Counted from the first letter of the stretch, positions 43,101 through 55,632 are shown. The stretch: 64,000 nt of DNA from Cladochytrium replicatum (GCA_025526935.1 JAHLKD010000038.1:347234-411233), one strand, 5' to 3'. The notes: generated by a model not told the origin, from the sequence alone. A program made the numbers and translations.

Positions 43101-45513
43101 CGGCGCTGCTGGGATCACTGAATGCCGTGCCCTTGACGATCCTGTATGGCTCCGACGGCGGCAATGCCGAGAACGTGAGCAAGAAGATCGCTGCGGAGGC
43201 GAAAGGGCGCGGATTGCGCGTGCGGATGTCGACTATGAACGACGAGGCTGTCGAGGATCTCGCAAAGGAGACGAACGTGCTGTTTGTGGTGTCGACGGCG
43301 GGGCAGGGCGAGTTCCCGATCAACTCCAAGGAGCTCTGGCGGTCGCTCGCGCAGATGCAGAAGGGCGGTGCCGTGGATCTGAGCAATGTGCAGTACGCGG
43401 TGTTTGCGATGGGCGACTCGCATTACTGGCCGCTGCCCGAGGACGCGGTGTATTTCGCCAAGAGCGGGAAGGATCTCGACGCGAAGCTTGAGGCGTTGGG
43501 CGCGAAGCGGGCCGTGGAGGCTGGGATCGGAGACGACCAGGACCCTGATGGGTACATGACTGGGTACCATGCTTTCTTGCCAAAGGTGTGGGAGTTTCTC
43601 GGCGTGGGCGAGGTGGAGGTGAGCGCTACGCCGGGTGCGTTGGGGCCGCCTTCGGACGACGCGATTAAAGAGAGCAGCAATTATCTGCGTGGGACTATCA
43701 AGGAGGGTCTGGAGGACCGGAGCACAGGCGCGCTTGCGGAGTACGATACGAAGCTGACAAAGTTCCATGGGATCTATATGCAGGACGATCGGGATATCAG
43801 GGAGCAGAGGACGAGGCAGGGTCTCGAGCCGGCGTTCTCGTTTATGATCCGGGTGAGGGTCCCTGGGGGTGTCGCGACGCCGGCGCAGTGGTTGCGGATG
43901 GACGAGATTGCGGACACGTATGCGAACGGGACGATCAAAGTGACGACGCGGCAGGCGTTCCAATTCCATGGGGTTGTGAAGGGCAAGTTGAAGAAGACAA
44001 TGCAGGAGATTAACCAGTGCCTCATGGGTGAGTGTGAGAGAAAGAGGGTATGATGCCTGAATGCATTGCTGATGGTATGGTTTTTGATGTTTTTGAAGAC
44101 ACGATTGCGGCGTGTGGAGATGTGAACAGGAACGTGATGTGCAACCCTAACCCGGACATTTCTGAGCTTCATGCGGAAGTGTACGAGTTCGCCAAGGCGT
44201 TCAGCGAGCATCTGACACCTAGGACATCGGCGTACCACGAGATCTGGCTGGACAAGCAGCTGGTTGCGGGCGGAGAGGACCATGAGCCTCTGTACGGCAA
44301 AACGTACCTCCCACGCAAATTCAAGACCGCCATCGCTGTGCCTCCAAGCAACGATGTGGATGTGTTTGCGCACGATCTTGGGTACATTGCGATCGTGGAC
44401 CCAGCGACAAAGAAACTTATCGGATACAATGTGACTGTTGGAGGTGGGATGGGCATGACGCACGGGAACAAGAAGACGTACCCTGTTCTCGCGCAGGTTC
44501 TTGGATTCGCGACGCCCGAGCAGGCTATCACGGTCGGTGAGAAAGTGATGCTCGTCCAGCGAGACTATGGCGACCGAACGAACCGCAAGCACGCGCGGTT
44601 AAAGTACACAATCGAGGACCGTGGGTTGGACTGGTTCCGCAGGGAAGTCGAGACGTTGTTGGGGTACAAGCTCGCGCCGGCCAAGCCGTACGAGTTTACG
44701 CACAACGGGGACCGGTACGGGTGGACGAGGAGTGAGCACACCGGGCGGTGGCATTACACGCTCTTCGTGCAGAACGGGCGCGTGAGGGACTATGTCAGCA
44801 CGAACGCTAAGGGGTCATCTGCGCCGCGGTACAAGACTGGGCTGCACGCCATCGCGACGCAATTGAAGCGGGACGGGAACGGCGAGCTGAGGCTCACGCC
44901 GAACCAGCACGTGATGATCTCGAACCTCACGGATGCGCAGAGGACCCAGGTTGCGGGGTTGTTGAAGGAGTACGGGCTGTCGAACGAGGGACGCGGGCTC
45001 GCGACGCTGCATTCGATGGCGTGCGTTGCGCTTCCGACGTGCGGGCTTGCGATGGCGGAGAGCGAGCGGTACCTGCCTGATTTGGTGGAGATGATTGAGG
45101 ATGTGATGGAGGAGTGTGGGTTGGATAGGATCAAGGACGCGATTACTGTGCGGATGACGGGGTGTCCGAACGGGTGCGCTAGGCCTGCCTTGGCGGAGAT
45201 CGGGTTCGTTGGCAAAGGTGAGTGAGATATCTGAGTGGACGTTTGTGTTGTGGGATGTTTCTGAGCTGATACGATGATTGTTTTCTTTTGTTTTGTAGCA
45301 CCGGGGGCGTATAACATGTATCTCGGAGGGTCCTTTAGAGGCGACAGGCTGAACAAGTTGTATGCAGAGTCGCTTGGGGAGAAGGAGATTCTGGAGGCTC
45401 TGAGACCGGTGTTGAAACGGTATGCGTTGGAGAGGAACGGGGCTGAGGAAAAGTTTGGGGATTTTGTGACGAGGGTTGGGATTGTGAAGCATGGCAAGAA
45501 CTTCCATGACTGA
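40152..45513 (+). CDS. MET5: Sulfite reductase hemoprotein (beta) subunit
   Basis: Exons 40152-40301, 40357-40662, about 41075-41499, 41555-44027, 44099-45217 and 45299-45513 give about 1,560 aa (yeast Met5 is 1,442). The product reduces sulfite to sulfide with six electrons passed from the flavoprotein partner. The N-terminal half is the pyruvate-oxidoreductase-like region of fungal Met5 ([19 protein letters not shown]). A flavodoxin domain follows ([31 protein letters not shown]), then the sirohaem domain ([24 protein letters not shown]). The four Cys that bind the 4Fe-4S cluster and sirohaem are in [13 protein letters not shown] and [10 protein letters not shown]. Exons 4-6 join in phase. 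The exon 2-3 junction does not: no GT-AG pair restores phase, and the gap is filled by a repeat derived from exon 3. The gene could be damaged there, mis-assembled or unusually spliced. Confidence 0.93.
40784..41128. repeat. 107-bp minisatellite in MET5 intron, exon-derived
   Basis: Two nearly identical 107-bp units start at 40783 and 40890. A third, shortened unit starts at 40997, and a last partial copy runs into the coding exon. Each unit contains cgcgaagcgttggacaaact gattgtggc, which encodes [10 protein letters not shown] and matches the true exon ([10 protein letters not shown] at about 41097-41126). The repeat therefore arose by duplicating the start of exon 3. Confidence 0.85.
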
Positions 45514-45815
45514 AAGAAAGTAGTAGTTTTCGAAGGAATGATATGAGATTGATTCTGTGATTTTGTTCGTTGAAACAATGTTATTATAATTGGGGCATTG
45601 ACCAGCTTTCTGTTAAGGAATGAAGTTGAGTGTCTTGCTTGATGACCAACTAGCACGAATGCATGCAATGCAGCATCATGTCTGCGATCGTTCGGGAACG
45701 ACGTGCATGCGCTGTGGGGCACCTTTGCTTTAAGGCTTCCCTGTCTTCTCACAGACAGCGACATTCCGCACTCTGCAATCGCTGCTTCGTGTTCACAGCC
45801 CCTCCCACCACATTC
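45514..45815. other. 3' flank of MET5, no gene seen
   Basis: About 300 bp with no coding signal. It runs into Copia fragments. Confidence 0.4.
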
Positions 45816-45960
45816 AAAAATCAACTCCTGTCTGCACGATAACAGATTGACTGCAAATGAAATATTGGGTCTCATTTTTGTTGCAATATACAAGAGTTTC
45901 ATCAATGCAGAACGAAAGTTGGTTTCATCAGCATTGGATAAGATGGGCATTGTTTCGTCA
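45816..45960 (-). pseudogene. Copia reverse-transcriptase C-terminal fragment
   Basis: Minus strand reads ETNFRSALMKLLYIATKMRP followed by NISFAVNLL. This matches the segment after reverse transcriptase in the full element (FRSMLMKISYVATKTRPDIS at about 57.3 kb). It is too short to be functional. Confidence 0.75.
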
Positions 45961-46054
45961 TGTTTTTACTGAGATGAGGCTGTGCGAGCCACTTTAGCAT
46001 CAGATTTCTGGACAGCAAGGGAGATGCTTCTGAAAGCATGATTCGTCACATTTC

Positions 46055-46790
46055 TGTTGAACAAAGCTGTGGTCTGGATCCTCAGGTTGTATGTATTGAT
46101 TAACGTATTCATCCGTACCATGTGTGAGGATAATGTCTTTGGTGAAACTCAAAATGTCCCCAGAGTCGCCAATGATACTACACACCAATGCAAGTGTGTC
46201 TTCGAGATCGGGAACATAAAGTGCGTTGTGTATTATCTTCATTCGCCCATTGGGTAAAACTACAGATACATCTCCAAAACCACAAACTGGGATTGTATGA
46301 CTATCACGGGTTAATCATAATAAGAGATGAATAAAGAAGATTGTGAGTCACAGGTGCTAACGCAAGAGAATGTTCCTTGCATATATATCGCCACAGGCAG
46401 CTCAAATGAGTGTACTGTTGTTTTGGCTTTTCCTTCCGGAAGCTCAGGATCGCAGCGATTGGGTTTGACTGTTCTTCTCACAGGTGTAGCGAAGCATAAT
46501 CATGCTAAGCTCTGCATGAGATCTGGCTCTCCTCAACTGGATTGTTGTTGCACATGATTCCCACGAACATGGTAATCATATGTAAAGCTTTGCTCTGATC
46601 TGATCCTGGCTTCACTTCTACAAGTGGATAATAGAAAAGTAATGACAGCCTACTATGCCTATGGCTAAAATAATTAACCAATGAAGAAATAACCAGAGGT
46701 GTCCAAACACGTAATAGATCATCATCTGTATGCTTTAGTTCAATAGTTAGAAATATTGCTCGGTGAAGAGTGACATTTCTGTATATCAGG
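46055..46790 (-). repeat. Rearranged Copia LTR with internal pol insert
   Basis: Starts with the family LTR end tgttgaacaaagctgtggtc and continues after about 46310 as LTR sequence to 46790. At about 46092-46270 it is interrupted by a piece of protease-region coding sequence on the minus strand (KIIHNALYVPDLEDTLALVC). Its far end is cut by insertion of the hAT fragment at 46791. Confidence 0.7.
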
Positions 46791-47088
46791 TAAGGTTCGG
46801 CGGGTCCGGGTCGGGTCCGGGTTTCAGTGGCGACCTGCATCAAACCCTTTGGGTCGGGTCGTGTTTTTGGGGCACCCGCCAGGTCACTGACGGGTACGAA
46901 GGGAATACCCGGACCCAAAGTGGTTGAAACCCATATCCGACCCTGACTGGCCGGGTTTTTGCTGCCCAGGAGAGTATTGATTGAACTTGAGTTAGAACAC
47001 TGATATTTGCATGAACACTTTGTGTCTGTTTGGACAGTGTGTTATTTAGAAACACTATCGTAAAGAGAAACAAAACTCCACTGAACAA

Positions 47089-48734
47089 TCACAAGTTGAT
47101 AGGTGGAACAGCCCAAATCAGCTTCTGTATCTGGTTCATATCGTCAGTGTCCCATCCACCACTAGTTACCTCCTTTGCCAACCCAGTCCTGATGAACTGA
47201 TCGATGTCATCATTTGAAAGCATGAAATCCTTGGCTAAACCTGTCTTCCAAGGTTTCCAATCCACCTCAGGGAGCGTTATGGACGAAAGATGCCCAATGT
47301 ATGCCCTCCAGAACCTTAGCCACTCAGAAGGATATGCATCCACTAATGCTCTGAACATGCGATAGATAGTGGCAGACGTACTTAGCGAATTGTTGTGCCG
47401 TATCCAGTTTCTGAGCAAAGTGTGCACGCAGCCACGCACCCTAAGAAGAGTAAGGCTGCTCCGAGCACTACTTGAAGTTGATGTTCGGCTTGAGCGGGCA
47501 TCAGATTCAACAAATATGGGCCGTAAAAACTCATTTTGGGAGAGGACTTCGTAGTTAACGCTGACGTACTTGATTGATGGCGGAAGAGACGGCAATTTAA
47601 GGTCATAAGTAACCTCATTGATCTTATGCATCTGGAAGCAGATACCCTGGATGACCTCTTTCACCAAAAGGATAGCCGTACGACAGTGCTGCTGCAGGCT
47701 AAGCAATGCAAGGGAACTGGTTGGAGAACTGGTTTGATGTACCTTCGGAATTCTACCAATCCCCTTGATAGCCGACGATATGCTTATTGGGCCGCCCGTT
47801 GATGTTGGCGCTGGCGTTGCTGCAGCATCTGAATGACTTGCCTGTCGTTTCAGAGCAGCAAGCTCTCCCTCCAGGGCAGTCACACGTGATTTCCATTGTG
47901 AAATCTCCTGGGAAGTCACCTGCTTCTCCCTTTCCATTGCAGCGGTGATCTCCCTGAATCTTGCTAGCTCTTCATGCTCGCCGTGCTGAATCAATGCACC
48001 CGCCCTGCCCAATTCATCAATGAGAGCCTTCTCTCGCACTTCTGCTGCGATGCGGGTCCTTCTCTTGTTCATTGCCGTCTCTTCAAGATCTTTTGTCATG
48101 TTCAACAGTCGTTCTGACTGTTTGAGGACCTGTTTTGTCCTTTCACGGTCCTCATCAACCTTGGCAGTGACAGGCATTCCTCTGTAAATGCTGTACTTGT
48201 GTCCCTGCCACCTGTAAAAGTCCAGAAATGTTGTTTCCTTCTGAAACGAAGAGCTTTTCAAGCACTCCATACAATAGGCGTTTGCTGCTGTTATGAACTC
48301 CGTTCGTCCACTGCATTCATCGTGAATTTCCTACAGGGCTTGAAGAACTAGCTTGCTGTCAGAGTTAAGTCGGTCGATCAAACTTGAAGAACAAATCTTG
48401 GGCCGCATTCATCACAATTTGTTTGACAGTTGCTGATGAAGTCCTCCGAGTCGTAGCTGTGGCCGCTTGCTTTGAATTTTCGATACCAAAGTCGTATGTC
48501 TGAAGCAACACAGAGTCCGTCGATGAGCAAATAGTCAGCATCCCCTTTAGTACCACGTTGCGCCGGTTTCTTTGAAGGAACTGTCGATTTGACATCAAGG
48601 CCTACTTCTGCTTCTTCCACTTCAGAACCCGATCCCAGAGATGTTTCAGGTGCAGTCACCGGTTCTGCACTTGATTCTCTTTCAGATGATGGTTTGGATT
48701 GTTTCAAAGCTCGCTTCTTTGTGGTTCGAGGCAT
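47089..48734 (-). pseudogene. Second copy of hAT accessory ORF2
   Basis: Homologous to 20632-22142. It keeps the central segment missing from the first copy (GPISISSAIKGIGRIPKVHQ and following, about 57 codons). It is broken differently: a 1-bp deletion near 48386 (after RFVLQ) and an in-frame TAG near 48331 (at the position of Asn in the other copy). From 48270 to 47089 it is open for 393 codons, covering the coiled coil and C-terminal region. Together the two copies indicate an ancestral protein of about 560 residues. Confidence 0.75.
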
Positions 48735-48908
48735 GGTGTTGATGTTTGTCGTGGGAAGATGCAGGCGCAGTGTTCTTTGCCGGAATGTTACCGGAATGTA
48801 TGCTATACTACTTCCCTGACACTATTGTTTTCTACCCGATCTGAAAATAATAATAAGCTAGGGAAGAAACTGTCTACCCAGACAGACACAGTGACAACTC
48901 AGTCTCCC

Positions 48909-49329
48909 AGATTCTGTCCACCCGGACACTTTCTCAACTTATTAACGGTACTTCAGTAATTTCTATTCAGGTACAGCTAACCTCTCTACAAATACTACTA
49001 GCAATAGGATTCTGTCCACCCAGACTTCTCAACTCATTCACTGTACTTCAGTTATCTCTACCCAATACAACTAACCTCTCTATCAATGTTACTAGCAATA
49101 AGATTCTGTCCACCCGGACACTTTCTCACCTCATTGACAGTACTTCAGTTATCTCTACCCCAATACAACTAACCTCTCTATCAATGTTACTAGCAATAGA
49201 ATTCTGTCCACCCAGACTTCTCAACTCATTGACGGTACTCACTTATCTCTACCCGATACAACTAACCTCTCTATCAATGTTACTAGCAATAAGATTCTGT
49301 CCACCCGGACACTTTCTCACCTCATTGAC
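48909..49329 (+). repeat. ~97-bp repeat array, second element
   Basis: About four units of ctgtccacccggacacttt type. Some are shortened to cacccagacttctcaactc, a sub-type not seen in the first element. Confidence 0.88.
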
Positions 49330-49927
49330 GTGCACCAAAGACTCTTTGTGAGGCTATATCACAATCCGATGAGGCTCCATCCTGGTTAGCGGCGATGAAG
49401 GAGGAAGTCACACAATTAGTCGGCAACAATACTTGGGCCGAAACGTTTTTACTTGATGGACGGAATTCATTATCGGGCAAATGGGTTTTCACATATAAGC
49501 TTGACGAACATGGCAATATTACTCGATTCAAAGCACGTTGGGTCGTACGAGGATTATCACAGATTGAAGGATTGGATTTCGATGAGACCTATTCTCCGGT
49601 TACGAAAACGTTCACGATCTGTTTTCTGATTGCATTAGCAGCATAAGTCGGCATGGTCATATTCCAGTTTGATATCAAGGGTGCATATCTCAAGGCGATA
49701 CTGGAAGAAGAGAACTACGTCAAACTCCCTCATGGTTTTGGACGAGTAGACTTCCGGAATCGACCCATCGTCTGCAGACTTATCAAAAGTCTGTACGGTC
49801 TACACCAGGCAGCTCGAGAATGGTACAAAACTCTTTGGAAACAATATCTTAGTGTTGGTTTCGTGCGGAATATTGCAGACATCTGTCATTTCTTGCGATA
49901 CAATCCAACAAATAATCTTACAAAATA
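49330..49927 (+). pseudogene. Copia integrase-RT fragment
   Basis: Plus-strand coding remnant: MKEEVTQLVGNNTWAETFLL, ARWVVRGLSQIEGLDFDETY, FQFDIKGAYLKAILEEENYV and AAREWYKTLWKQYLS. It carries a stop in the middle (about 49645) and ends before the YVDD-type motif. It is the inverse of the same region in the full element at 56.6-59.4 kb. Confidence 0.88.
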
Positions 49928-50119
49928 ACGCAGAAAAACAAGAAAACTATTGAGCTAAATTGACCGTTCTCGCCAGCTTTATGACCCATTAATACCTGCA
50001 AACAAACTACCGTTCATGTCGATGACATACTACATTTTTCCACAGATCCAAACGCATATCATCGGTTTCAGACTGATTTGGAGACTTCGTTCTGTCGAAG
50101 TTTGGTTTGAGGGCGATGT

Positions 50120-50720
50120 GATTTGATCAGTTTAAGTGCTGCTGATCTGGGACTTGCGCTAGAGATAGTCCTCAGGTTGATCTGTGTATGCGCAGAGTTT
50201 TGTGTTTCTCCAATCACGCTCTTGCGCCACAGCCACCCGAAATCTCATATCGCCACAGGCTCTTTGAATTGTGCAAACAATTCAAATATACTGTCGTTTC
50301 GGCTTTTATAATTAACCTGTGGCTATAGACATATGGAAATATCTAATATAAACATTATTCTCTCGAATAGAGAGATATAGATCCCAGTGATCGTTCACAA
50401 TAACCATTGTGAGCAGAACATGAAGATTAGCTATAATCTTGCCTACAATGACATGTTCTCTATGAGAAATAAATATGTAGTAGCTTGCATTAGTATCATA
50501 CAAGATGTACTCGAGTATGATATAACTGTCAGCAGCAAACTGATTAGCATCACATTCTTTCTCAAACGCGTCATCACTCGCAGAACTCTTTTCTTGATTC
50601 CAATGAGTAAAGGAGGATGTCTTCATGACCAATAGTTAGAAATGCCAGTTCTTTCATGTAATGTATGATTACGCATGAACTTGTCCCAGACGTCTCTGGT
50701 AAGGCTATTTCCCCTCAGTG
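50120..50720 (-). repeat. Diverged Copia LTR-like sequence
   Basis: Shares ordered words with the family LTR (tcctcaggttg, atcgccacaggctc, ctgtcgttt.ggctttt, caatagttagaaatg) but is otherwise diverged. An identical copy is at 53897-54497. Confidence 0.45.
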
Positions 50721-50769
50721 TCGGTAGCGGATGAAGACTGGAGTAGCTAGTTCCATATATGTGCATGCA

Positions 50770-51852
50770 TCAACACAAATCTCTTTCCCGTCGCCCAATA
50801 ATAACGTGTTCATCCGTATCACCATGCGTGAGGATAACCTTGTCTTTGGTGAAACTCACAATGTCCCCGGAGTCTCCAATGATACTACACACCGATGCAA
50901 GTGTGTCTTCGAGATCAGGAACATAAAGTGCGTTGTGTATTATCTTAATTCGCCCATTGGGTAAAACTACAGATACATCTCCAAAACCACAAACTGGAAT
51001 TGTATGACTATCCGCTAGTTCCACCACGTCCTCGTCATTCGCATACGTCAGTGAACTAATGGCATGACGATTAGGTGTCATCCAAACAGTTGCGCCTGTA
51101 TCAAGCAAACCCACATGATCCTTTGCTTGAACATGTACACGGACAACCTTCTGTGCCGAGTGTGCATTCACTATCGAAAACATATTTCCGATGTATGTGT
51201 CAGCATCTTCATCAACAGAAGTAGGTTGGGTAAGGTCAAAGATTACCTTCTTGGTCAACACCGGTTTGGCGGTAGACTTGTCCTCCGACGAATCATCGCC
51301 TGCATCGCCACGGCTGGCAATGAATGCACGAAAATCCGTGTCTAAACAAAGACTCTTTGCAGTGAGATAGCGTTTACACGCCGACTGCTTGTGTCCTCGT
51401 TTGCCACAGAAGTTGCATGTGAGATCTGTCTTCTTTGCAGAAGAAGATGTGGACAACCTGGAGTCCTGCGACTGCCTGGTCCGAGTGGAACTGCTACTCC
51501 CACCGCTACTGCCTGAGCCACCCGAGGCACCCTGCTTACAGCATTGAGCATTGGTGTGAGACGAGTTCGGATGCAAGGTACAAATATCCTCCGACTTCGC
51601 AACCTTGGCTTTCGCTTTCCCCTTCGCTTTCTTTGCCTTTGCCTTCATGGCCTTCTTTGTCCCATTAGGCCCACCGGCATCCATGGCGACGTTGAGTTGG
51701 ACCAATTGGTTGAGGTCGGTCAAGATATTTGATACTGTTTCGAAGTAATGTGTTGGCTTTTGGTGGAATGGTCGCGGAGCATTCGGATTTGCAGCATTAA
51801 TTGGGTCTTGTGTTAACGCCGGTTCCCATTCGGCATATGCGGAAGTGATCAT
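50770..51852 (-). pseudogene. Copia gag-protease fragment
   Basis: A 360-codon open piece: gag C-terminal part (MITSAYAEWEPALTQDP), Lys/Ala-rich basic stretch, zinc knuckle CNFCGKRGHKQSAC, protease active site LLDTGATVWMTPN, and KIIHNALYVPDLEDTLASVC. It lacks integrase and everything downstream. Adjacent gag N-terminal sequence (51856-52142) is inverted. Confidence 0.88.
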
Positions 51853-51855
51853 TTT

Positions 51856-52142
51856 CCGAGAAAAGGTACAAGGGTCCGTGTTGGAATTCTATGCAGATGT
51901 TTCCCAAAACGCGACATGAATCGAGTCAGAGCTTATGTGTCAGCAAAGGGCAAAGTCGATGGACTTTGCCGAATTTTCAGTGCTGGCGGTCAAGCTCTGA
52001 TCGAATCGTCTATGTGGGAGCAACGGCTGGTAGATCTGAAATGCACGAACGGTCAGTCCGCAGAAAGCGTTCAGCAGTTTGTGACCGACCTCACTGAGTT
52101 GTTCGAACTCAAACTGAACTCTTCACCGGACGAGCTCGTAAT
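51856..52142 (+). pseudogene. Inverted Copia gag fragment
   Basis: Plus strand reads MNRVRAYVSAKGKVDGLCRI, then WEQRLVDLKCTNGQSAESVQ. This is the part of gag that should precede the 50770-51852 fragment on the other strand. An internal inversion separated them before the block was duplicated. Confidence 0.85.
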
Positions 52143-52741
52143 TGTTGAACAAAGCTGTGGTCTGGATCCTCAGGTTGTGTGTGTTGCTAATTCACGGGTT
52201 AATGTTTCTAAGAGATGAATAAAGAAGATTGCGAGTCACAAGTACTAGCGCAAGAGAATGCTCCTTGTGTGTATCGCCACAGGCTCCTTAAATAAGTGTA
52301 CTGTCGTTTTGGCTTTTCCTTCCAGAAGATCTGGATTGAAGCGATAAGGTTTGACTCTTCTTCTCACAGGCGTAGCGAAGCATAATCATGCTAAGCTGTG
52401 CGTGAGATCTAGCTCTCCTCAACAGGATTGTTCTCACACATGATTCCCACGAACGCGTTAATCATATGTAAACCTTTGCTGTGATCTGATCCGGGCTTCA
52501 CTTCTGCAAGTGGATGATAGAAAAGTAATGACAGTTTACTATACCTATGGCTGCAATAAATATAACCCATGAAGAAATAACCGGAGGTATCCAAACTCGT
52601 AATAGATCATCATCTATATGCTTTAGTTCAATAGTTAGAAATGTTGCTCAGTGAAGAGTGACATTTCTGTATATCGGGCGTTTGTGTTTTTGTACTATCA
52701 ATGACTGGATTGGCCAAGTCCATCAATCGAAATACTTAACA
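52143..52741 (-). repeat. Copia LTR, 599 bp
   Basis: tgttgaacaaagctg... to ...cgaaatacttaaca, appearing identical to 55920-56518. It is followed at 52742 by inverted pol sequence rather than a polypurine tract, so it is not a proper element end. Confidence 0.9.
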
Positions 52742-52748
52742 CGGTGAC

Positions 52749-53705
52749 ATGCATGTTGTTGAACATTTACATGGACTAGACGATGATGACCCAGACGATG
52801 CTGATTATGATCCAAATGCTGATTTATCGACTCCACAATCCATTACTGAAGAATCTCCGAATTTGTCTTCCGTATCTCCTGTAGAGGAATATGATGCACA
52901 ACTCGAAAGTGATCTTCAATTCATTGGAGAAGATGTCGACGAAGCATATGCAGCAAGAAAACGAAAACGTCAAGCAAGTGCAAATTTGTCGAACGCCAAA
53001 AGGAAACAAAATTCCTTGTTTACCCGGTCCGTTCCTAATATCGATTGGACCCTGAAGGCCGATTCCTCATATCCAACACAACCAATTGCGAATGGAAATA
53101 TACGGACTGCACCAAAGACTCTTCGTGAGGCTTTATCACGATCCGATGAGGCTCCATTCTGGTTAGCGGCGATGAAGGAGGAAGTTACACAACTAGTCGG
53201 CAACAATACTTGGGCTGAAACGTTTTTACCTGATGGACGGAATTTATTATCGGGCAAATGGGTGTTCACATATAAGCTTGACGAACATGGCAATGTTACT
53301 CGATTCAAAGCACGTTGGGTCGTACGAGGATTTTCACAGATTGAAGGATTGGATTTCGATGAAACCTATTCTCCAGTTACGAAAACGTCCACGATCCGTT
53401 TTCTGATTGCATTAGCAGCATTAGTCGGCATGATCATATTCCAGTTTGATATCAAGGGTGCATATCTCAATGCGATACTGGAAGAAGAGAACTACGTCGA
53501 ACTCCCTCATGGTTTTGGACGAGTAGACTTCCGGAATCGACCCATCGTCTGCAGACTTATCAAAAGTCTGTACGGTCTACACCAGGCAGCTCGAGAATGG
53601 TACAAAACTCTTTGGAAACAATATCTTAGTGTTGGTTTCGTGCGGAATATTGCAGACATCTGTCATTTCTTGCGATACAATCCAACAAATAATCTTACAA
53701 AATAA
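52749..53705 (+). pseudogene. Copia integrase-RT fragment, 318 codons
   Basis: Open from HVVEHLHGLDDDDPDDADYD through KWVFTYKLDEHGN and FDIKGAYLNAILEEENYVEL to HFLRYNPTNN. It then meets a stop and a short foreign insert just before the catalytic-Asp region. Nearly identical in protein to the full element but on the opposite strand. Confidence 0.9.
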
Positions 53706-54546
53706 CGCAGAAAAACAAGAAAACTATTGAGCTAAATTGACCGTTCTCGCCAGCTTTATGACCCATTAATACCTGCAAACAAACTACCGTTCATGTCGAT
53801 GACATACTACATTTTTCCACAGATCCAAACGCATATCATCGGTTTCAGACTGATTTGGAGACTTCGTTCTGTCGAAGTTTGGTTTGAGGGCGATGTGATT
53901 TGATCAGTTTAAGTGCTGCTGATCTGGGACTTGCGCTAGAGATAGTCCTCAGGTTGATCTGTGTATGCGCAGAGTTTTGTGTTTCTCCAATCACGCTCTT
54001 GCGCCACAGCCACCCGAAATCTCATATCGCCACAGGCTCTTTGAATTGTGCAAACAATTCAAATATACTGTCGTTTCGGCTTTTATAATTAACCTGTGGC
54101 TATAGACATATGGAAATATCTAATATAAACATTATTCTCTCGAATAGAGAGATATAGATCCCAGTGATCGTTCACAATAACCATTGTGAGCAGAACATGA
54201 AGATTAGCTATAATCTTGCCTACAATGACATGTTCTCTATGAGAAATAAATATGTAGTAGCTTGCATTAGTATCATACAAGATGTACTCGAGTATGATAT
54301 AACTGTCAGCAGCAAACTGATTAGCATCACATTCTTTCTCAAACGCGTCATCACTCGCAGAACTCTTTTCTTGATTCCAATGAGTAAAGGAGGATGTCTT
54401 CATGACCAATAGTTAGAAATGCCAGTTCTTTCATGTAATGTATGATTACGCATGAACTTGTCCCAGACGTCTCTGGTAAGGCTATTTCCCCTCAGTGTCG
54501 GTAGCGGATGAAGACTGGAGTAGCTAGTTCCATATATGTGCATGCA

Positions 54547-55629
54547 TCAACACAAATCTCTTTCCCGTCGCCCAATAATAACGTGTTCATCCGTATCACC
54601 ATGCGTGAGGATAACCTTGTCTTTGGTGAAACTCACAATGTCCCCGGAGTCTCCAATGATACTACACACCGATGCAAGTGTGTCTTCGAGATCAGGAACA
54701 TAAAGTGCGTTGTGTATTATCTTAATTCGCCCATTGGGTAAAACTACAGATACATCTCCAAAACCACAAACTGGAATTGTATGACTATCCGCTAGTTCCA
54801 CCACGTCCTCGTCATTCGCATACGTCAGTGAACTAATGGCATGACGATTAGGTGTCATCCAAACAGTTGCGCCTGTATCAAGCAAACCCACATGATCCTT
54901 TGCTTGAACATGTACACGGACAACCTTCTGTGCCGAGTGTGCATTCACTATCGAAAACATATTTCCGATGTATGTGTCAGCATCTTCATCAACAGAAGTA
55001 GGTTGGGTAAGGTCAAAGATTACCTTCTTGGTCAACACCGGTTTGGCGGTAGACTTGTCCTCCGACGAATCATCGCCTGCATCGCCACGGCTGGCAATGA
55101 ATGCACGAAAATCCGTGTCTAAACAAAGACTCTTTGCAGTGAGATAGCGTTTACACGCCGACTGCTTGTGTCCTCGTTTGCCACAGAAGTTGCATGTGAG
55201 ATCTGTCTTCTTTGCAGAAGAAGATGTGGACAACCTGGAGTCCTGCGACTGCCTGGTCCGAGTGGAACTGCTACTCCCACCGCTACTGCCTGAGCCACCC
55301 GAGGCACCCTGCTTACAGCATTGAGCATTGGTGTGAGACGAGTTCGGATGCAAGGTACAAATATCCTCCGACTTCGCAACCTTGGCTTTCGCTTTCCCCT
55401 TCGCTTTCTTTGCCTTTGCCTTCATGGCCTTCTTTGTCCCATTAGGCCCACCGGCATCCATGGCGACGTTGAGTTGGACCAATTGGTTGAGGTCGGTCAA
55501 GATATTTGATACTGTTTCGAAGTAATGTGTTGGCTTTTGGTGGAATGGTCGCGGAGCATTCGGATTTGCAGCATTAATTGGGTCTTGTGTTAACGCCGGT
55601 TCCCATTCGGCATATGCGGAAGTGATCAT
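54547..55629 (-). pseudogene. Copia gag-protease fragment, second copy
   Basis: Identical in protein to 50770-51852, in the duplicated block. Confidence 0.88.
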
Positions 55630-55632
55630 TTT

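Larger units (their letters stand above)
46791..49329 (-). mobile_element. Truncated right half of a hAT element
   Basis: Begins with the hAT terminal repeat TAAGGTTCGGCGGGT at 46791, inserted in a Copia LTR. It runs through the GGGTC subterminal zone, ORF2 in reverse and about four units of the ~97-bp array (48909-49329). It then ends abruptly against Copia coding sequence. There is no transposase gene and no second terminal repeat. It is homologous to 20200-22442. Confidence 0.88.
49330..52741. repeat. Tandem duplication, copy 1 (3.4 kb)
   Basis: Aligns base for base with 53107-56518 (offset 3,777). The first ~400 bp carry scattered substitutions; from about 49720 on no difference was noticed by eye. 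It contains, in order, a Copia pol fragment (+), a diverged LTR, a gag-protease fragment (-), an inverted gag fragment (+) and an LTR. Confidence 0.88.

Noticed and set aside
43115-43969. 284-codon minus-strand ORF, and others at 44790-45950
   Set aside because: Antisense to the sulfite reductase coding sequence, which is GC-rich at third positions and so leaves the opposite strand open.
50312-50632. 106-codon minus-strand ORF, identical at 54089-54409
   Set aside because: Lies in a diverged LTR-like segment; duplicated only because the 3.4-kb block is duplicated.
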